Part shown: in pieces, positions 27,342 to 34,962 of the stretch
How positions within the stretch are numbered: position 1 is the first letter of the stretch
Layout of the letters: each line of letters opens with the position of its first letter
Source: Streptomyces sp. TRM49041
GTDB lineage: Bacteria; Actinomycetota; Actinomycetes; Streptomycetales; Streptomycetaceae
NCBI RefSeq assembly: GCF_008271805.1
Contig: NZ_VSRY01000157.1
Location: forward strand, 31,029 to 95,028
Length of the DNA: 64,000 nucleotides
Direction: 5' to 3'
The notes under the pieces: generated by a model
Database searches by the model: none
Seen by the model: only the letters and a program-made list of their open reading frames with translations
What the model was told of the DNA's origin: nothing
Position numbers and translations under genes: made by a program

Positions 27342-27568
27342 GCGTGGCCTCCTGACGGCAGTTCGAGGGTGAAGTGTTCCTGGTGGGCTGCGAGTGCCTC
27401 GCGCAGTCCGCGGGTGAAGGGGGCGTTCGCGCTGGGGTGGGCGGACAGCTCGCGGGAGAACCGACTGAGGCGTCGGCGGACGCTCTCCGTACCACGTCGG
27501 CTGTTGACCTGCATGACGTCGTGCAGTTGTGCGGCGGAGACTTGGGCGCTCGACCATGCCGGCCGCAA
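27338..27568 (-). CDS. Small hypothetical protein coupled to the dehydrogenase gene
   Basis: The frame gives up to 76 aa, Arg/Ser-rich and helical (SVRRRLSRFSRELSAHPSANA), with a TTG at 27568 or an ATG at 27514 (58 aa) as possible starts; neither has a clear SD. Its TGA overlaps the GTG of the dehydrogenase, which argues that it is translated. It may be the C-terminal remnant of a larger regulator. I do not recognise the family. Confidence 0.45.
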   Translation of the reverse strand: MRPAWSSAQVSAAQLHDVMQVNSRRGTESVRRRLSRFSRELSAHPSANAPFTRGLREALAAHQEHFTLELPSGGHA

Positions 27569-27655
27569 CCCGGATCACCGGGGATTCAAGCTGATCACTG
27601 AGACCTACTGGCGGGTGGACCCCCACCGGGGCAACCCCAACCGGGAGGTTCAGCC

Positions 27656-27759
27656 GTGAGGCGCTTAGCAGCCTACGTCGGCCGGTTCGCCCCCTGCTGA
27701 TCGTCGCGATCAGCGGCTCGTGCGGCTTCGTGATCGGTGCGACGCTCGCACGCCCATAG
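27656..27759 (+). pseudogene. Frameshifted tiny membrane protein and upstream gene tail
   Basis: A frame ending YWRVDPHRGNPNREVQP stops at 27659 and overlaps a GTG (27656), as in coupled gene pairs. From that GTG the reading is VRRLAAYVGRFAP, then a stop. Continuing in the next frame gives PLLIVAISGSCGFVIGATLA, a clean membrane segment, ending at TAG 27757-27759. One extra C in the C-run at 27690-27694 would join both into a 34-aa single-span protein. I read this as a 1-base deletion. Such tiny coupled genes are common in integrative elements and phages. Confidence 0.4.
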
Positions 27760-27763
27760 AACC

Positions 27764-27850
27764 CCGCTCTGGTCGCGGGAGCCCCCAGGAAGACCCCGTT
27801 ACCCGGCGGGGTGGGGCTCACCTGGTTCCCCCGCCGCGGGACCAGAGCGG
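27764..27850. other. Long structured inverted repeat
   Basis: Perfect 11-bp arms CCGCTCTGGTC (27764-27774) and GACCAGAGCGG (27840-27850) enclose about 65 bases containing a second small GC stem. It lies between the decayed plus-strand fragments and the next hairpin. Terminator or RNA structure; no gene seen. Confidence 0.5.
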
Positions 27851-27855
27851 ACAGC

Positions 27856-27913
27856 GAGGCCCCCGTTCCGGCTGGCGAACCCTGGACAGGTCGAGTGCCG
27901 GAGCGGGGGCCTC
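27856..27913 (-). terminator. Terminator of the hisS operon
   Basis: A 17-bp stem with a single G-U type mismatch (GAGGCCCCCGTTCCGGC / GCCGGAGCGGGGGCCTC) and a 24-base loop, 27 bases past the stop of the gene at 27940. Confidence 0.7.
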
Positions 27914-27939
27914 CTCTATGCCCACTGCGCCGCCGTGGG

Positions 27940-28551
27940 CTACTCGTCGAGGTAGAGCAGCGCCGTGATCGTCTTCTTGCACACGTCGCAGTGCATCGGG
28001 GCTTCGATGCTGGCAAGATCGCACTCGATGGACGTGATGCGGTCCACCACTCCGGTTGCGATTTCGCCGTTCCAGGCTGCATGCCACCGCTCGGTGTTCT
28101 CCTGGAGACGCGAGACGTAGCCCCGCGTCATCTCGTAAAACACCCGGACGCCGTGCTCCTTCATGTAGCCCCAGTTGAACTCAAGGCTCCTGAGCACGAT
28201 GGGGAACGGGTGGAGAGCCTGGGTGCAGCCCCAGGTCTCCAGTACGTCCGCGATGTCCAGCCTGCCGGCCCGTTCGTCCAGCACGCCCCACATGCCCGAC
28301 GCGTCGTAGTCGCTCAGCACCTGGTCCAGGATGCCCGCACAGCGACGAAGGTTCGCCTCCTTCGCCTGGAATACCCGCGTGACCTCCGTGCGCGTCCAGT
28401 CTGCGGGCTCCTTGCGAGCCTTGCTGATGGCACGGGTCAACTCCGTGCTGAGGGCTGCCTCATCACAGAGGGAGTCCCCGAAGCTGAGCCAGGGGTCCGG
28501 AAAACCCCGCTCAGCAGTGATCTGGAAGATGCGATCGCCTTGCGTTCCCAT
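27940..28551 (-). CDS. Hypothetical CxxC protein next to the accessory hisS
   Basis: A 203-aa soluble protein rich in Trp, Glu and Asp, ending with a CDVCKKTITALLYLDE motif, a possible half zinc site or redox CxxC. The central part (SDYDASGMWGVLDERAGRLD, FPIVLRSLEFNWGYMKEHG) looks all-helical. ATG at 28551 follows GGAGGAGCGG. It lies 47 bp after the hisS stop on the same strand and is probably co-transcribed. Base composition is visibly less GC-rich than flanking core genes. I do not recognise the family. Confidence 0.75.
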   Translation of the reverse strand: MGTQGDRIFQITAERGFPDPWLSFGDSLCDEAALSTELTRAISKARKEPADWTRTEVTRVFQAKEANLRRCAGILDQVLSDYDASGMWGVLDERAGRLDIADVLETWGCTQALHPFPIVLRSLEFNWGYMKEHGVRVFYEMTRGYVSRLQENTERWHAAWNGEIATGVVDRITSIECDLASIEAPMHCDVCKKTITALLYLDE

Positions 28552-28598
28552 CCGCTCCTCCTCGGAACGAGTCGGCAGCGGAACAGGTCCGCTGCGCG

Positions 28599-29927
28599 TC
28601 AACTGGATGGTGCGCACCGCCTCGCGAGTTCTGCGGCAGCCTGATCGAACGGGACCTGGACCTGTTCACCGCTGTCCATGTCCCGCAGCGTGACCGTACC
28701 GGCTTCGCGTTCGTTCGCGCCGTAGATCACGCAGAAACGGGCGCCCTGGTCACTGGCCCATTTCATCTGCTTGGCGAACTTCCCACTTGCCCCGAGGTAG
28801 ACACCTGCGCGAACTCCGGCACGGCGGATCTCGGCCGCAAGCCGGAAGCTGTCGGCGGCCTGCTCCTCGCCCATGACGGTGACGGCTACGTCAATCTGCG
28901 AGTAGGCGGCTTCGTCTGCCTGGGAGAGCAGGGGAAGGATGCGTTCGATGCCCAGTGAGCCGCCGCACGCGGGGGAGTCCTTGCCTCCGAGGCGGCCGAT
29001 GAGGCCGTCGTACCGGCCACCGGATGCGATAGATCCGGGCATGCCGGGGGCGACCACCTCGAAGATGATCCCGGTGTAGTAGTCGAGCCCGCGCACGAGG
29101 TTTGGCGTGAAGGCGATGCGCTCGGCAGGGATCGCGTCCTTGGTGAGTTCCAGCAGCCGGTCCACCTCGGCCAACCCGGCCTGACCGACGTCGCTGGACT
29201 TCAGCTCATCCCTGACACGCTGGACGGCGTCGGGCGCGGTGAGGTCGTTGACCAAACCCTCTGCCACCTCCGGCGACAGGCCACGGCTGACCACCAGCTC
29301 GGTCACGACGGCCTCCGGAGAGAGCTTGTCGAGCTTGTCGAGCGTGATCAGCGCGCCGGAACCGAGATCGTCCGGAACGCCGTACGCCTCCAGCAGACCG
29401 AACAAGGCATGGCGGGAGTTCACCAGGAAACGGAACTCCGGAACGCCGAGCGCTTCAAGGGCATCGTGCATCGCAAGGACAACCTCGGCGTCCGACAGCG
29501 GCGAGGATGAGCCGACGATGTCCAGGTCGCACTGGACGAACTCGCGGAACCGTCCCTTGCCGGGCCGGTCGGCTCGCCACACCGGCGCGATGGCGTACCG
29601 CTTGTACGGCGAGGGAAGCTGACTGCCGTAGGCCGCTGCCGCGCGGGCCAGGGGGACAGTGAGGTCGTAGCGGAGGGCAAGATCAGCCTCTCCGGTGGCC
29701 TCATGCTCGCCGCGCCGGAGAATCTTGAAGATCAGTTTGTCGCCCTCGTCGCCGTACTTGCCGGTCAGTACGTCCAGCCGCTCGAATGCCGGGGTCTGGA
29801 GCGGCTGGAAGCCGTAGCGGGAGAACACGGTGCGGATGGTCGCGAATGCGCGCTCGCGCCGCTCGAACTCGGCGGCGAGGAAATCGCGGGTCCCGGACGC
29901 GGGGTCGAACTGCTTCAAGGAGGCCAT
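28599..29927 (-). CDS. hisS: Histidyl-tRNA synthetase, probably an accessory copy
   Basis: A 442-aa class II synthetase. Present are RYDLTVPLARAAA (motif 1 to 2 region), YAIAPVWRADRPGKGRFREF (motif 2), the HisRS signature LVRGLDYYTGIIFEV near residue 260, GGRYDGLIGRLGGK and the C-terminal anticodon domain (AEIRRAGVRAGVYLG). All catalytic motifs look intact. It lies inside the segment bounded by the pirin repeats, away from the usual hisS neighbourhood (relA/apt), and is lower in GC. It is therefore likely a second copy, perhaps for resistance to a histidine analogue or as a source of charged tRNA. The start has no strong SD. Confidence 0.85.
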   Translation of the reverse strand: MASLKQFDPASGTRDFLAAEFERRERAFATIRTVFSRYGFQPLQTPAFERLDVLTGKYGDEGDKLIFKILRRGEHEATGEADLALRYDLTVPLARAAAAYGSQLPSPYKRYAIAPVWRADRPGKGRFREFVQCDLDIVGSSSPLSDAEVVLAMHDALEALGVPEFRFLVNSRHALFGLLEAYGVPDDLGSGALITLDKLDKLSPEAVVTELVVSRGLSPEVAEGLVNDLTAPDAVQRVRDELKSSDVGQAGLAEVDRLLELTKDAIPAERIAFTPNLVRGLDYYTGIIFEVVAPGMPGSIASGGRYDGLIGRLGGKDSPACGGSLGIERILPLLSQADEAAYSQIDVAVTVMGEEQAADSFRLAAEIRRAGVRAGVYLGASGKFAKQMKWASDQGARFCVIYGANEREAGTVTLRDMDSGEQVQVPFDQAAAELARRCAPSS

Positions 29928-30042
29928 GCGGCCATAGTCCCGGAAGCCAGTGGCCCGGAGCAAAACACATTTACCACTCTCGTCAGCGACTCCTCATGGC
30001 AGTACCTCGCCTCCCGCTACCGCCCCACAGGCGTACAGCCGT

Positions 30043-30351
30043 CTACTTCTGCCGCTCCTTCATCCGTGCCTCGATTTCGCGGCGTTTCTGCCGGTACTCA
30101 CGCGTGGGCATCTCGTCGGCGTCCCACATCTCGTACAGGTCCTTGAGCTTCTGGGCGTCCTTCTCGTCCGCCTCCACATCGGTGGCCGGCCTGGTGGTCG
30201 CTGCGGGCGTCCGGCCGCTGATGTCCAGCTTCGACAGCACCTCGAGAAGCTGCGCACCCCGCGCCCTGGAAGACCCCGCCCCCGCGTGGCTGGCCATTGG
30301 GGTCGGCCACACTGTTGCAGTCTGATCAGAGCTCTTTCGTCGGAATGACAC
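30043..30351 (-). pseudogene. C-terminal remnant, possibly of a serine recombinase
   Basis: The frame encodes about 65 convincing residues: LLEVLSKLDISGR, then DEKDAQKLKDLYEMWDADEM and PTREYRQKRREIEARMKERQ. A helical tail with a W-x-A-x-E-x-x-T-x-E-Y-x-x-x-R-x-x-I-E-x-R pattern is common at the C-terminus of large serine recombinases/integrases in actinobacteria. No catalytic or DNA-binding domain remains. The possible GTG at 30351 lies within the pirin 3' end, so the true start is lost or unknown. Position beside the repeat junction fits an integrase relic. The identification is tentative. Confidence 0.4.
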
Positions 30352-31279
30352 CCAGGCGCCCGGCCTGGAAGTCGTCGAAGGCCCGCTGGAGCTCCTCGCG
30401 GGTGTTCATGACGAACGGCCCGTAGTGCGCCATGGGCTCCCGGATGGGCTGCCCGCCGAGGAGGACGACCTCCAGGTCGGGCGTGTGCCCGTCCTGCTTG
30501 TCGTCGGCCCGTACGGTGACCGCTCCCCCGTCGCCGAGGACGGCCGTCTGCCCCATGTGGACGGGCCGCCGCTCGGCGCCGACGGTGCCGCGCCCGGCCA
30601 GCACATACGCGAGGCCGTTGAAGTCGGACCGCCACGGCAGGGTGACCTCGGAGCCGGGGCGGAGGGTCGCGTGGACCATGGTGATGGGGGTGTGCGTGAT
30701 GCCCGGCCCGTCGTGGCCGTCCAGCTCACCCGCGATGACGCGGAGCAGCGCGCCCCCGTCGGACGAGGTGAGGAGCTTGACGGAGCCGCCGCGGATGTCC
30801 TGGTACCGGGGGTCCTTCATCTTGTCCTTGGCGGGCAGGTTCACCCACAGCTGGAGGCCGTGGAAGAGCCCGCCGGAGGTGACGAGCGACTCCGGCGGCG
30901 CCTCGATGTGCAGGATCCCGGACCCGGCGGTCATCCACTGGGTGTCGCCGTTGGTGATGGTGCCGCCCCCGCCGTTGGAGTCCTGGTGTACGAAGGTGCC
31001 GTCGATGAGGTACGTGACGGTCTCGAAGCCTCGGTGCGGGTGCCAGGGGGTGCCCTTGGGCTCGCCGGGCGCGTAGTCCACCTCCCCCATCTGATCCATC
31101 ATGATGAACGGGTCGAGGTAGCGGTAGTTGATCCCGGCGAACGCGCGGCGGACCGGGAAGCCCTCGCCCTCCAGCCCGCCGGGCGCGGTCGTCACGGCGA
31201 GCACCTTGCGCACCGGAACGCCCGCCGGCGCGGCGACGCGCGGCAGGGTGAGGGGGTTCTCGACGGTGACGGCAGGCAT
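30326..31279 (-). CDS. Pirin-family cupin protein (full length)
   Basis: A 317-aa bicupin. The N-domain carries the metal-binding pirin motif GTPWHPHRGFETVTYLIDG (His80, His82) and the C-domain the second cupin. Pirins are cytoplasmic iron proteins with quercetinase or regulatory roles. GGAGGTCCAC precedes the ATG. The C-terminus after FQAGRLG is VIPTKEL, unlike the IPAVHGMGEGRPA of the decayed copy, so the 3' end was exchanged at the repeat boundary (30354). The gene also contains a phiC31-type attB. As I recall, the S. coelicolor homologue is SCO3798. Confidence 0.93.
   Translation of the reverse strand: MPAVTVENPLTLPRVAAPAGVPVRKVLAVTTAPGGLEGEGFPVRRAFAGINYRYLDPFIMMDQMGEVDYAPGEPKGTPWHPHRGFETVTYLIDGTFVHQDSNGGGGTITNGDTQWMTAGSGILHIEAPPESLVTSGGLFHGLQLWVNLPAKDKMKDPRYQDIRGGSVKLLTSSDGGALLRVIAGELDGHDGPGITHTPITMVHATLRPGSEVTLPWRSDFNGLAYVLAGRGTVGAERRPVHMGQTAVLGDGGAVTVRADDKQDGHTPDLEVVLLGGQPIREPMAHYGPFVMNTREELQRAFDDFQAGRLGVIPTKEL
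30354..30615. repeat. Right copy of 262-bp direct repeat
   Basis: The 3' part of the intact pirin gene. It matches 26105-26366 in 261 of 262 positions, offset 4249 bp. Confidence 0.95.
31034..31081. other. attB: phiC31-type attB site, apparently unoccupied
   Basis: This 48-bp stretch inside the pirin gene matches the phiC31 attB, as I remember it, at 45 of 48 positions, including the arms and the central CCCTTGGG. The TT crossover dinucleotide is at 31056-31057. phiC31 attB is known to lie in the S. coelicolor pirin gene. The site is uninterrupted here, so no phiC31-type prophage is integrated at it. Confidence 0.85.
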
Positions 31280-31469
31280 GTGGACCTCCGGGGGACGGGG
31301 CGGCGTACCGCCAGATTAGTTTAATGATGAACTTCCTGTCACTGGGAACACCGTCCTGACGCGCCCGCATTCCCCGGGGCCTCCCACCGCCCGCCATTGG
31401 CGTGATCCGCTCGGCGATACTGCGGGGGAACCGCAGGACCCCACGCCTGCGAGAACGGGGAGACCGCAG

Positions 31470-32951
31470 ATGAGTACGTCAACGCCCGCATCCGTCCCCG
31501 CGCCCGCCACCACCGGGCCGCCGTCGCACCACCACACCTCCCACACCTCCCACACCTCCCACAGCTCCAGCACCTCCCACAGCTCCAGCACCTCCCGCGC
31601 GGCCCTCGCCGGGCGCGGCGGGCGCGGCGGGCTCGCTGTGGACGCGGCGGTCGGCGCGGCGGCCGCCCTGGAGCTGTTCACGCTCTACGGAATGCTCGAC
31701 ACGACCTCCGCGATCGTGTGCCCGCCCGCGCTGCTCGCCCTGCTGCTGCGCCGCAGATGGCCCGTCCTGGTGCTGCTCGCCACGCTGCCCTCCATGGCGA
31801 CCGGCAACCTATGGCTGGCGCCCATGATCGCCATGTTCACTGTGGCGTCCCGCACCACCCGCCGATCTGTCGTCATCGGCTCGGCGGCCGCGCTCTTCGG
31901 GGCGACCATGTGGTCCGGATACGCCGTCGACGCCGCGGACATGACGTGGGCCGACCACCTGTTCACGGTCGAGGTGGCCCTCATGTTCAGCATCGGCCCC
32001 GCCGGCCTGGGCCTCCTGGCCCGCACCCGCTCCGAGCTACGGGCCCGGCTCGCCGATCTCACGGCGTCCCAGGAGCACGGCCGCCGCCTGGAGGCCGAGC
32101 AGGCCGTCGCACTGGAACGCGCCCGTATGGCCCGCGAGATGCACGACACCGTCTCGTACCACCTCGGCATCATCGCCGCACAGTCCGGCGCCCTGTGGTC
32201 GACCGCCCCCGACGACACCGTCCGGGAGGACGCCGAGACCATACGTCGCCACAGCGCCGACGCCATGGCCGAACTCCGCGACGTGGTGGGCGTCCTGCGC
32301 CGCGCTCCGGGCCGGGCGGACGACGAGGAGACCGCCCGCCTGCACCACCTGCCGACCCTGGTCGACGACGCCCGCCTGGACGCCGCGCTGGACCTCGTGC
32401 TCCCCGACGCCGGTGCGTGCACGGCCGCCGTGGAGCGGGCCGCCTACCGGACGGTCCAGGAGGCGCTCACCAACGTACGCAAGCATGCCCCCGGCGCCCC
32501 CGTCACCGTCACCGTGCGGCCCTCCGCGCAGGGCTCCACGCTCGTCGTGGAGATCCGCAACGAGGCCCCGCCCGGCACCGGGCGGCCGTCCGCCGCCGCG
32601 CTCGACGCGCCGACCAGCGGCTACGGCCTCACCGGCCTGAAGGAGCGCACCGCCCTGGTCGACGGCTCGCTCCGGGCGGGCGCCACCCCGGACGGCGGGT
32701 TCGTCGTACGAGCCGAACTGCCCCTCGCCCCGGCAGCCGCCCCCGCGCCCGCACCTGCGCCCGCCCCCGCGCCCACCGCGTCCCGTCAGTCGGCCGTACC
32801 CGCCCAGGGCGACGCGGGGTCACGCTCGTACACGGACACATGGCGCAGGCTGGAGGCGGTGTACGGGGTCCCGGCCCAGTCCTCCGCCCGGTCCACCAGC
32901 CGCAGCCCGGACAGCTCGGCCAACAGGTCGATCTCGAAGGGGAAGGCGTAG
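31470..32951 (+). CDS. Two-component sensor histidine kinase, NarL-partner type
   Basis: A 493-aa kinase. A His/Ser/Thr-rich N-terminus is encoded by tandem 9- and 18-bp repeats (31530-31600). Four or five membrane segments (about 50-180) and the HisKA_3 dimerisation box MAREMHDTVSYHLG (His near 224) follow. The ATPase has VQEALTNVRKHAPGA and SGYGLTGLKERTALVDG, and the tail is Pro/Ala-rich. The last 166 bases run antisense through the methyltransferase gene, unusually long for convergent genes. The likely partner is the regulator at 33708. Together they may control the lanthipeptide genes. Confidence 0.88.
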   Translation: MSTSTPASVPAPATTGPPSHHHTSHTSHTSHSSSTSHSSSTSRAALAGRGGRGGLAVDAAVGAAAALELFTLYGMLDTTSAIVCPPALLALLLRRRWPVLVLLATLPSMATGNLWLAPMIAMFTVASRTTRRSVVIGSAAALFGATMWSGYAVDAADMTWADHLFTVEVALMFSIGPAGLGLLARTRSELRARLADLTASQEHGRRLEAEQAVALERARMAREMHDTVSYHLGIIAAQSGALWSTAPDDTVREDAETIRRHSADAMAELRDVVGVLRRAPGRADDEETARLHHLPTLVDDARLDAALDLVLPDAGACTAAVERAAYRTVQEALTNVRKHAPGAPVTVTVRPSAQGSTLVVEIRNEAPPGTGRPSAAALDAPTSGYGLTGLKERTALVDGSLRAGATPDGGFVVRAELPLAPAAAPAPAPAPAPAPTASRQSAVPAQGDAGSRSYTDTWRRLEAVYGVPAQSSARSTSRSPDSSANRSISKGKA

Positions 32952-33550
32952 CGCAGCACGTGCTCCCGGGTCTCCGGGGCACCGCCGTCGATGATCGTGT
33001 GCGTCGACAGCATCAGCTGCTGGGAGCGGTCCACGGTCAGCGTGTCCAGCATGACGGCCCGCTCGTCGAGGTGCCGCATCGAGAAGTCGGGCTTCTCCAG
33101 ATGGTGGTAGGGGGCCGGGTCGAACGCCTCGAGCACGAACCGGCCCCCGGGCGCGAGCTGTTCGCGCACCAGGCGCAGACAGCCGAGCTGCTGCTCCTTG
33201 GTGACCGCCACGAAGAACGTGTTGAGGACGAGCGTCACGGTGTCGAATGTCCGCCCCGTGCCCTCCTCGGTGAAGTCGCCCAGCTGCGTGGTGACCGCGC
33301 CCCGCGGGTCGCGTTCGCGCAGCCGGGCGAGCATCGCCTCGGAGCCGTCGATGCCGTGCACCCGGAAGCCGTGCCCGGCGAGCGGGACGGCGATCCGGCC
33401 GGTGCCGACGCCCAGTTCGAGGACGCTCCCACCGGGCGGGGTGAGCGCGGCGACGTACTCGACCGCCTGGTCCGTGTCGTGGTCGATCGGGTACATGCGG
33501 TCGTACACGCTCGCCAGCTTCTGGTCGTACAGCGCGTTGCCGAGGGTCAT
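32786..33550 (-). CDS. Class I SAM-dependent methyltransferase
   Basis: A 254-aa Rossmann methyltransferase. Motif I is VLELGVGTGRIAVPL (residues 43-57), the acidic residue is in HGIDGSEAML, then LVLNTFFVAV (motif III region) and LAPGGRFVLEAFDP (post-III). It lies 157 bp after the response regulator on the same strand, at the edge of the lanthipeptide locus. It could be a tailoring enzyme, or an unrelated small-molecule methylase. Nothing in the sequence fixes the substrate. Confidence 0.85.
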   Translation of the reverse strand: MTLGNALYDQKLASVYDRMYPIDHDTDQAVEYVAALTPPGGSVLELGVGTGRIAVPLAGHGFRVHGIDGSEAMLARLRERDPRGAVTTQLGDFTEEGTGRTFDTVTLVLNTFFVAVTKEQQLGCLRLVREQLAPGGRFVLEAFDPAPYHHLEKPDFSMRHLDERAVMLDTLTVDRSQQLMLSTHTIIDGGAPETREHVLRYAFPFEIDLLAELSGLRLVDRAEDWAGTPYTASSLRHVSVYERDPASPWAGTAD

Positions 33551-33612
33551 ACGGGATTCACTCCAAACGGCGTGCCGAAGGCACGGTGGGGGACAGGGAT
33601 TTCGGAGCCGGC

Positions 33613-33717
33613 CCCCGCCGGGCCCGGCCGCTCGGCCGCCGGGCCGCTCGGCCGCCCGGCCGCTCAGCCGCCCGCGGGTCGGCGGTCGGCGGGTCGGCGG
33701 TCGGCGGTCAGCGGGTT
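33613..33717. repeat. Short tandem repeats between methyltransferase and regulator genes
   Basis: Repeats of CGGCCGCTCGGCCGCC (about 33620-33670) and GGTCGGCGGTCGGC (about 33675-33715) that can fold extensively. They run into the last codons of the response regulator gene and may act as a partial terminator. Confidence 0.5.
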
Positions 33718-34397
33718 CCGGCCAGGGCCAGCGGACGTCGCCGGTCCTGGCGGTGCGTGGCCGCGGCGCGGTGCGCCACCACGGCCGCCTGCACGCGGTT
33801 GGTCAGCCCCAGCTTCGCCAGGATCGCGCTGACGTGCTCCTTCGTCGTGGACGGGCTCATCAGCAGCCGCCGACCGATGCCGGCGTTGGTGTGGCCCTCC
33901 GCCAGCAGGTCCAGCACCTGGCGCTCCCGCTCGGTGAGCGTGTCCAGGCGCGGGTCCCGGTCGTCCTGCCGCTGGCCGCTGCCGAGGTAGCCGTCGACCA
34001 CGATGCGCGCCGCCGCCGGGGACAGCACGGTTCCGCCGGAGGCCAGCACCCGTACCGCGTCCGCCAGTTCCCGCGGTGTCGCGTCCTTCAGCAGGAACCC
34101 CGAAGCGCCGGAGCGCAGAGCGGCCGCGATGTCCTCGTCCGCCAGGAACGTCGTCAGGACCGCGACGGCGGGCGGAGCCGTACGCGCGCCGATCCCGTCG
34201 AGGACGGCGAACCCGTCGACGTCCGGCATGCGCAGATCGAGCAGCACCACATCCGGCCGGTGGAGGTCGATCGCCTCCGGGGCGGCCCGCCCGTCGCAGG
34301 CGACCGGCACTTCGATGTCCGGTTCGCTCTCCAGAATGCGCTGCATACACGTCCGCAGCAGTATTTCGTCGTCGACAATCATCACGCGGATCATCAC
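33708..34397 (-). CDS. NarL/FixJ-family response regulator
   Basis: A 229-aa regulator. The receiver domain has Asp9-Asp10, phospho-acceptor Asp54 (VVLLDLRMPD) and the conserved Lys in FLLKDA. The LuxR-type HTH spans about 150-215 (LTERERQVLDLLAEGHTNAG, STTKEHVSAILAKLGL). It is the probable partner of the kinase at 31470, though transcribed in the opposite direction. It lies directly downstream of the lanthipeptide operon and is the best candidate for its pathway regulator. Confidence 0.92.
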   Translation of the reverse strand: MMIRVMIVDDEILLRTCMQRILESEPDIEVPVACDGRAAPEAIDLHRPDVVLLDLRMPDVDGFAVLDGIGARTAPPAVAVLTTFLADEDIAAALRSGASGFLLKDATPRELADAVRVLASGGTVLSPAAARIVVDGYLGSGQRQDDRDPRLDTLTERERQVLDLLAEGHTNAGIGRRLLMSPSTTKEHVSAILAKLGLTNRVQAAVVAHRAAATHRQDRRRPLALAGTR

Positions 34398-34475
34398 GCC
34401 CCCTTAGAGCGGCCTCCCCGTTCGGCCGCACTTCGATCAAGGTACCAATTGATCAAGGGACTTGACGCACGGGGT

Positions 34476-34889
34476 TCAGGCGCGGACGGCCATGGTGTCC
34501 GTGATGAGCTTCACCATTTCGGCGTCCCAGGTGAGGATGAGCAGTTCGGCCCCGCCACCGGCCGTCCCGGATCGCCCGGCCGCCTCTGCGGTGCAGGTCA
34601 GGGCCGTTCCGCCGCGCCCGCCGCCGGTCGCGGCTGCGGCCGGTCCCGAGAGCCGCAGACCGTTCGCGCCGGGACCGTTCAGGAACACGCCGGACCGGCG
34701 CAGGGTGATATTCCCGCGCCGCATGGCCGGCCCCTGTCCGCCCATTCGGTACCGGCAGCGCAGCGTGACCGGCTCACCACGCCGGAAAGCGGCAATGCGG
34801 CGCGCCGAACGGGACCGGTCGAGGCCCTTACCGCCTATCCACAGCACCAGGTCCATCAGGGAATGCAACACGAATTCAAGCAACAGCAT
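34476..34889 (-). CDS. Hypothetical small protein, possibly DUF2550-like
   Basis: A 137-aa protein with a hydrophobic N-terminus (MLLLEFVLHSLMDLVLWIGG), then a beta-rich part (GEPVTLRCRYRMGG, RRGNITLRRSGVFLN, AELLILTWDAEMVKLITDTM) interrupted by a Gly/Ala stretch. The pattern of one membrane segment followed by a PH-like sandwich recalls DUF2550 proteins, but the match is loose. It lies between the oxidoreductase and regulator genes on the operon strand, so it may belong to the lanthipeptide locus, perhaps for immunity. Confidence 0.65.
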   Translation of the reverse strand: MLLLEFVLHSLMDLVLWIGGKGLDRSRSARRIAAFRRGEPVTLRCRYRMGGQGPAMRRGNITLRRSGVFLNGPGANGLRLSGPAAAATGGGRGGTALTCTAEAAGRSGTAGGGAELLILTWDAEMVKLITDTMAVRA

Positions 34890-34962
34890 GTGATCGCTCC
34901 TCAGCTAGGACGACTCGGACGACTCGCGCGACTTGTGCGACTCGTACGCATACGCGGGGTCG

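Noticed and set aside
28599..29927. HisRS-like protein as HisZ (regulatory subunit of HisG)
   Set aside because: Class II motifs including LDYYTGIIFEV and the C-terminal anticodon-binding domain are present; HisZ lacks the latter.
31530..31600. Short tandem repeats at the kinase 5' end as a CRISPR array
   Set aside because: Units are 9-18 bp, contiguous and in frame; there are no spacers.
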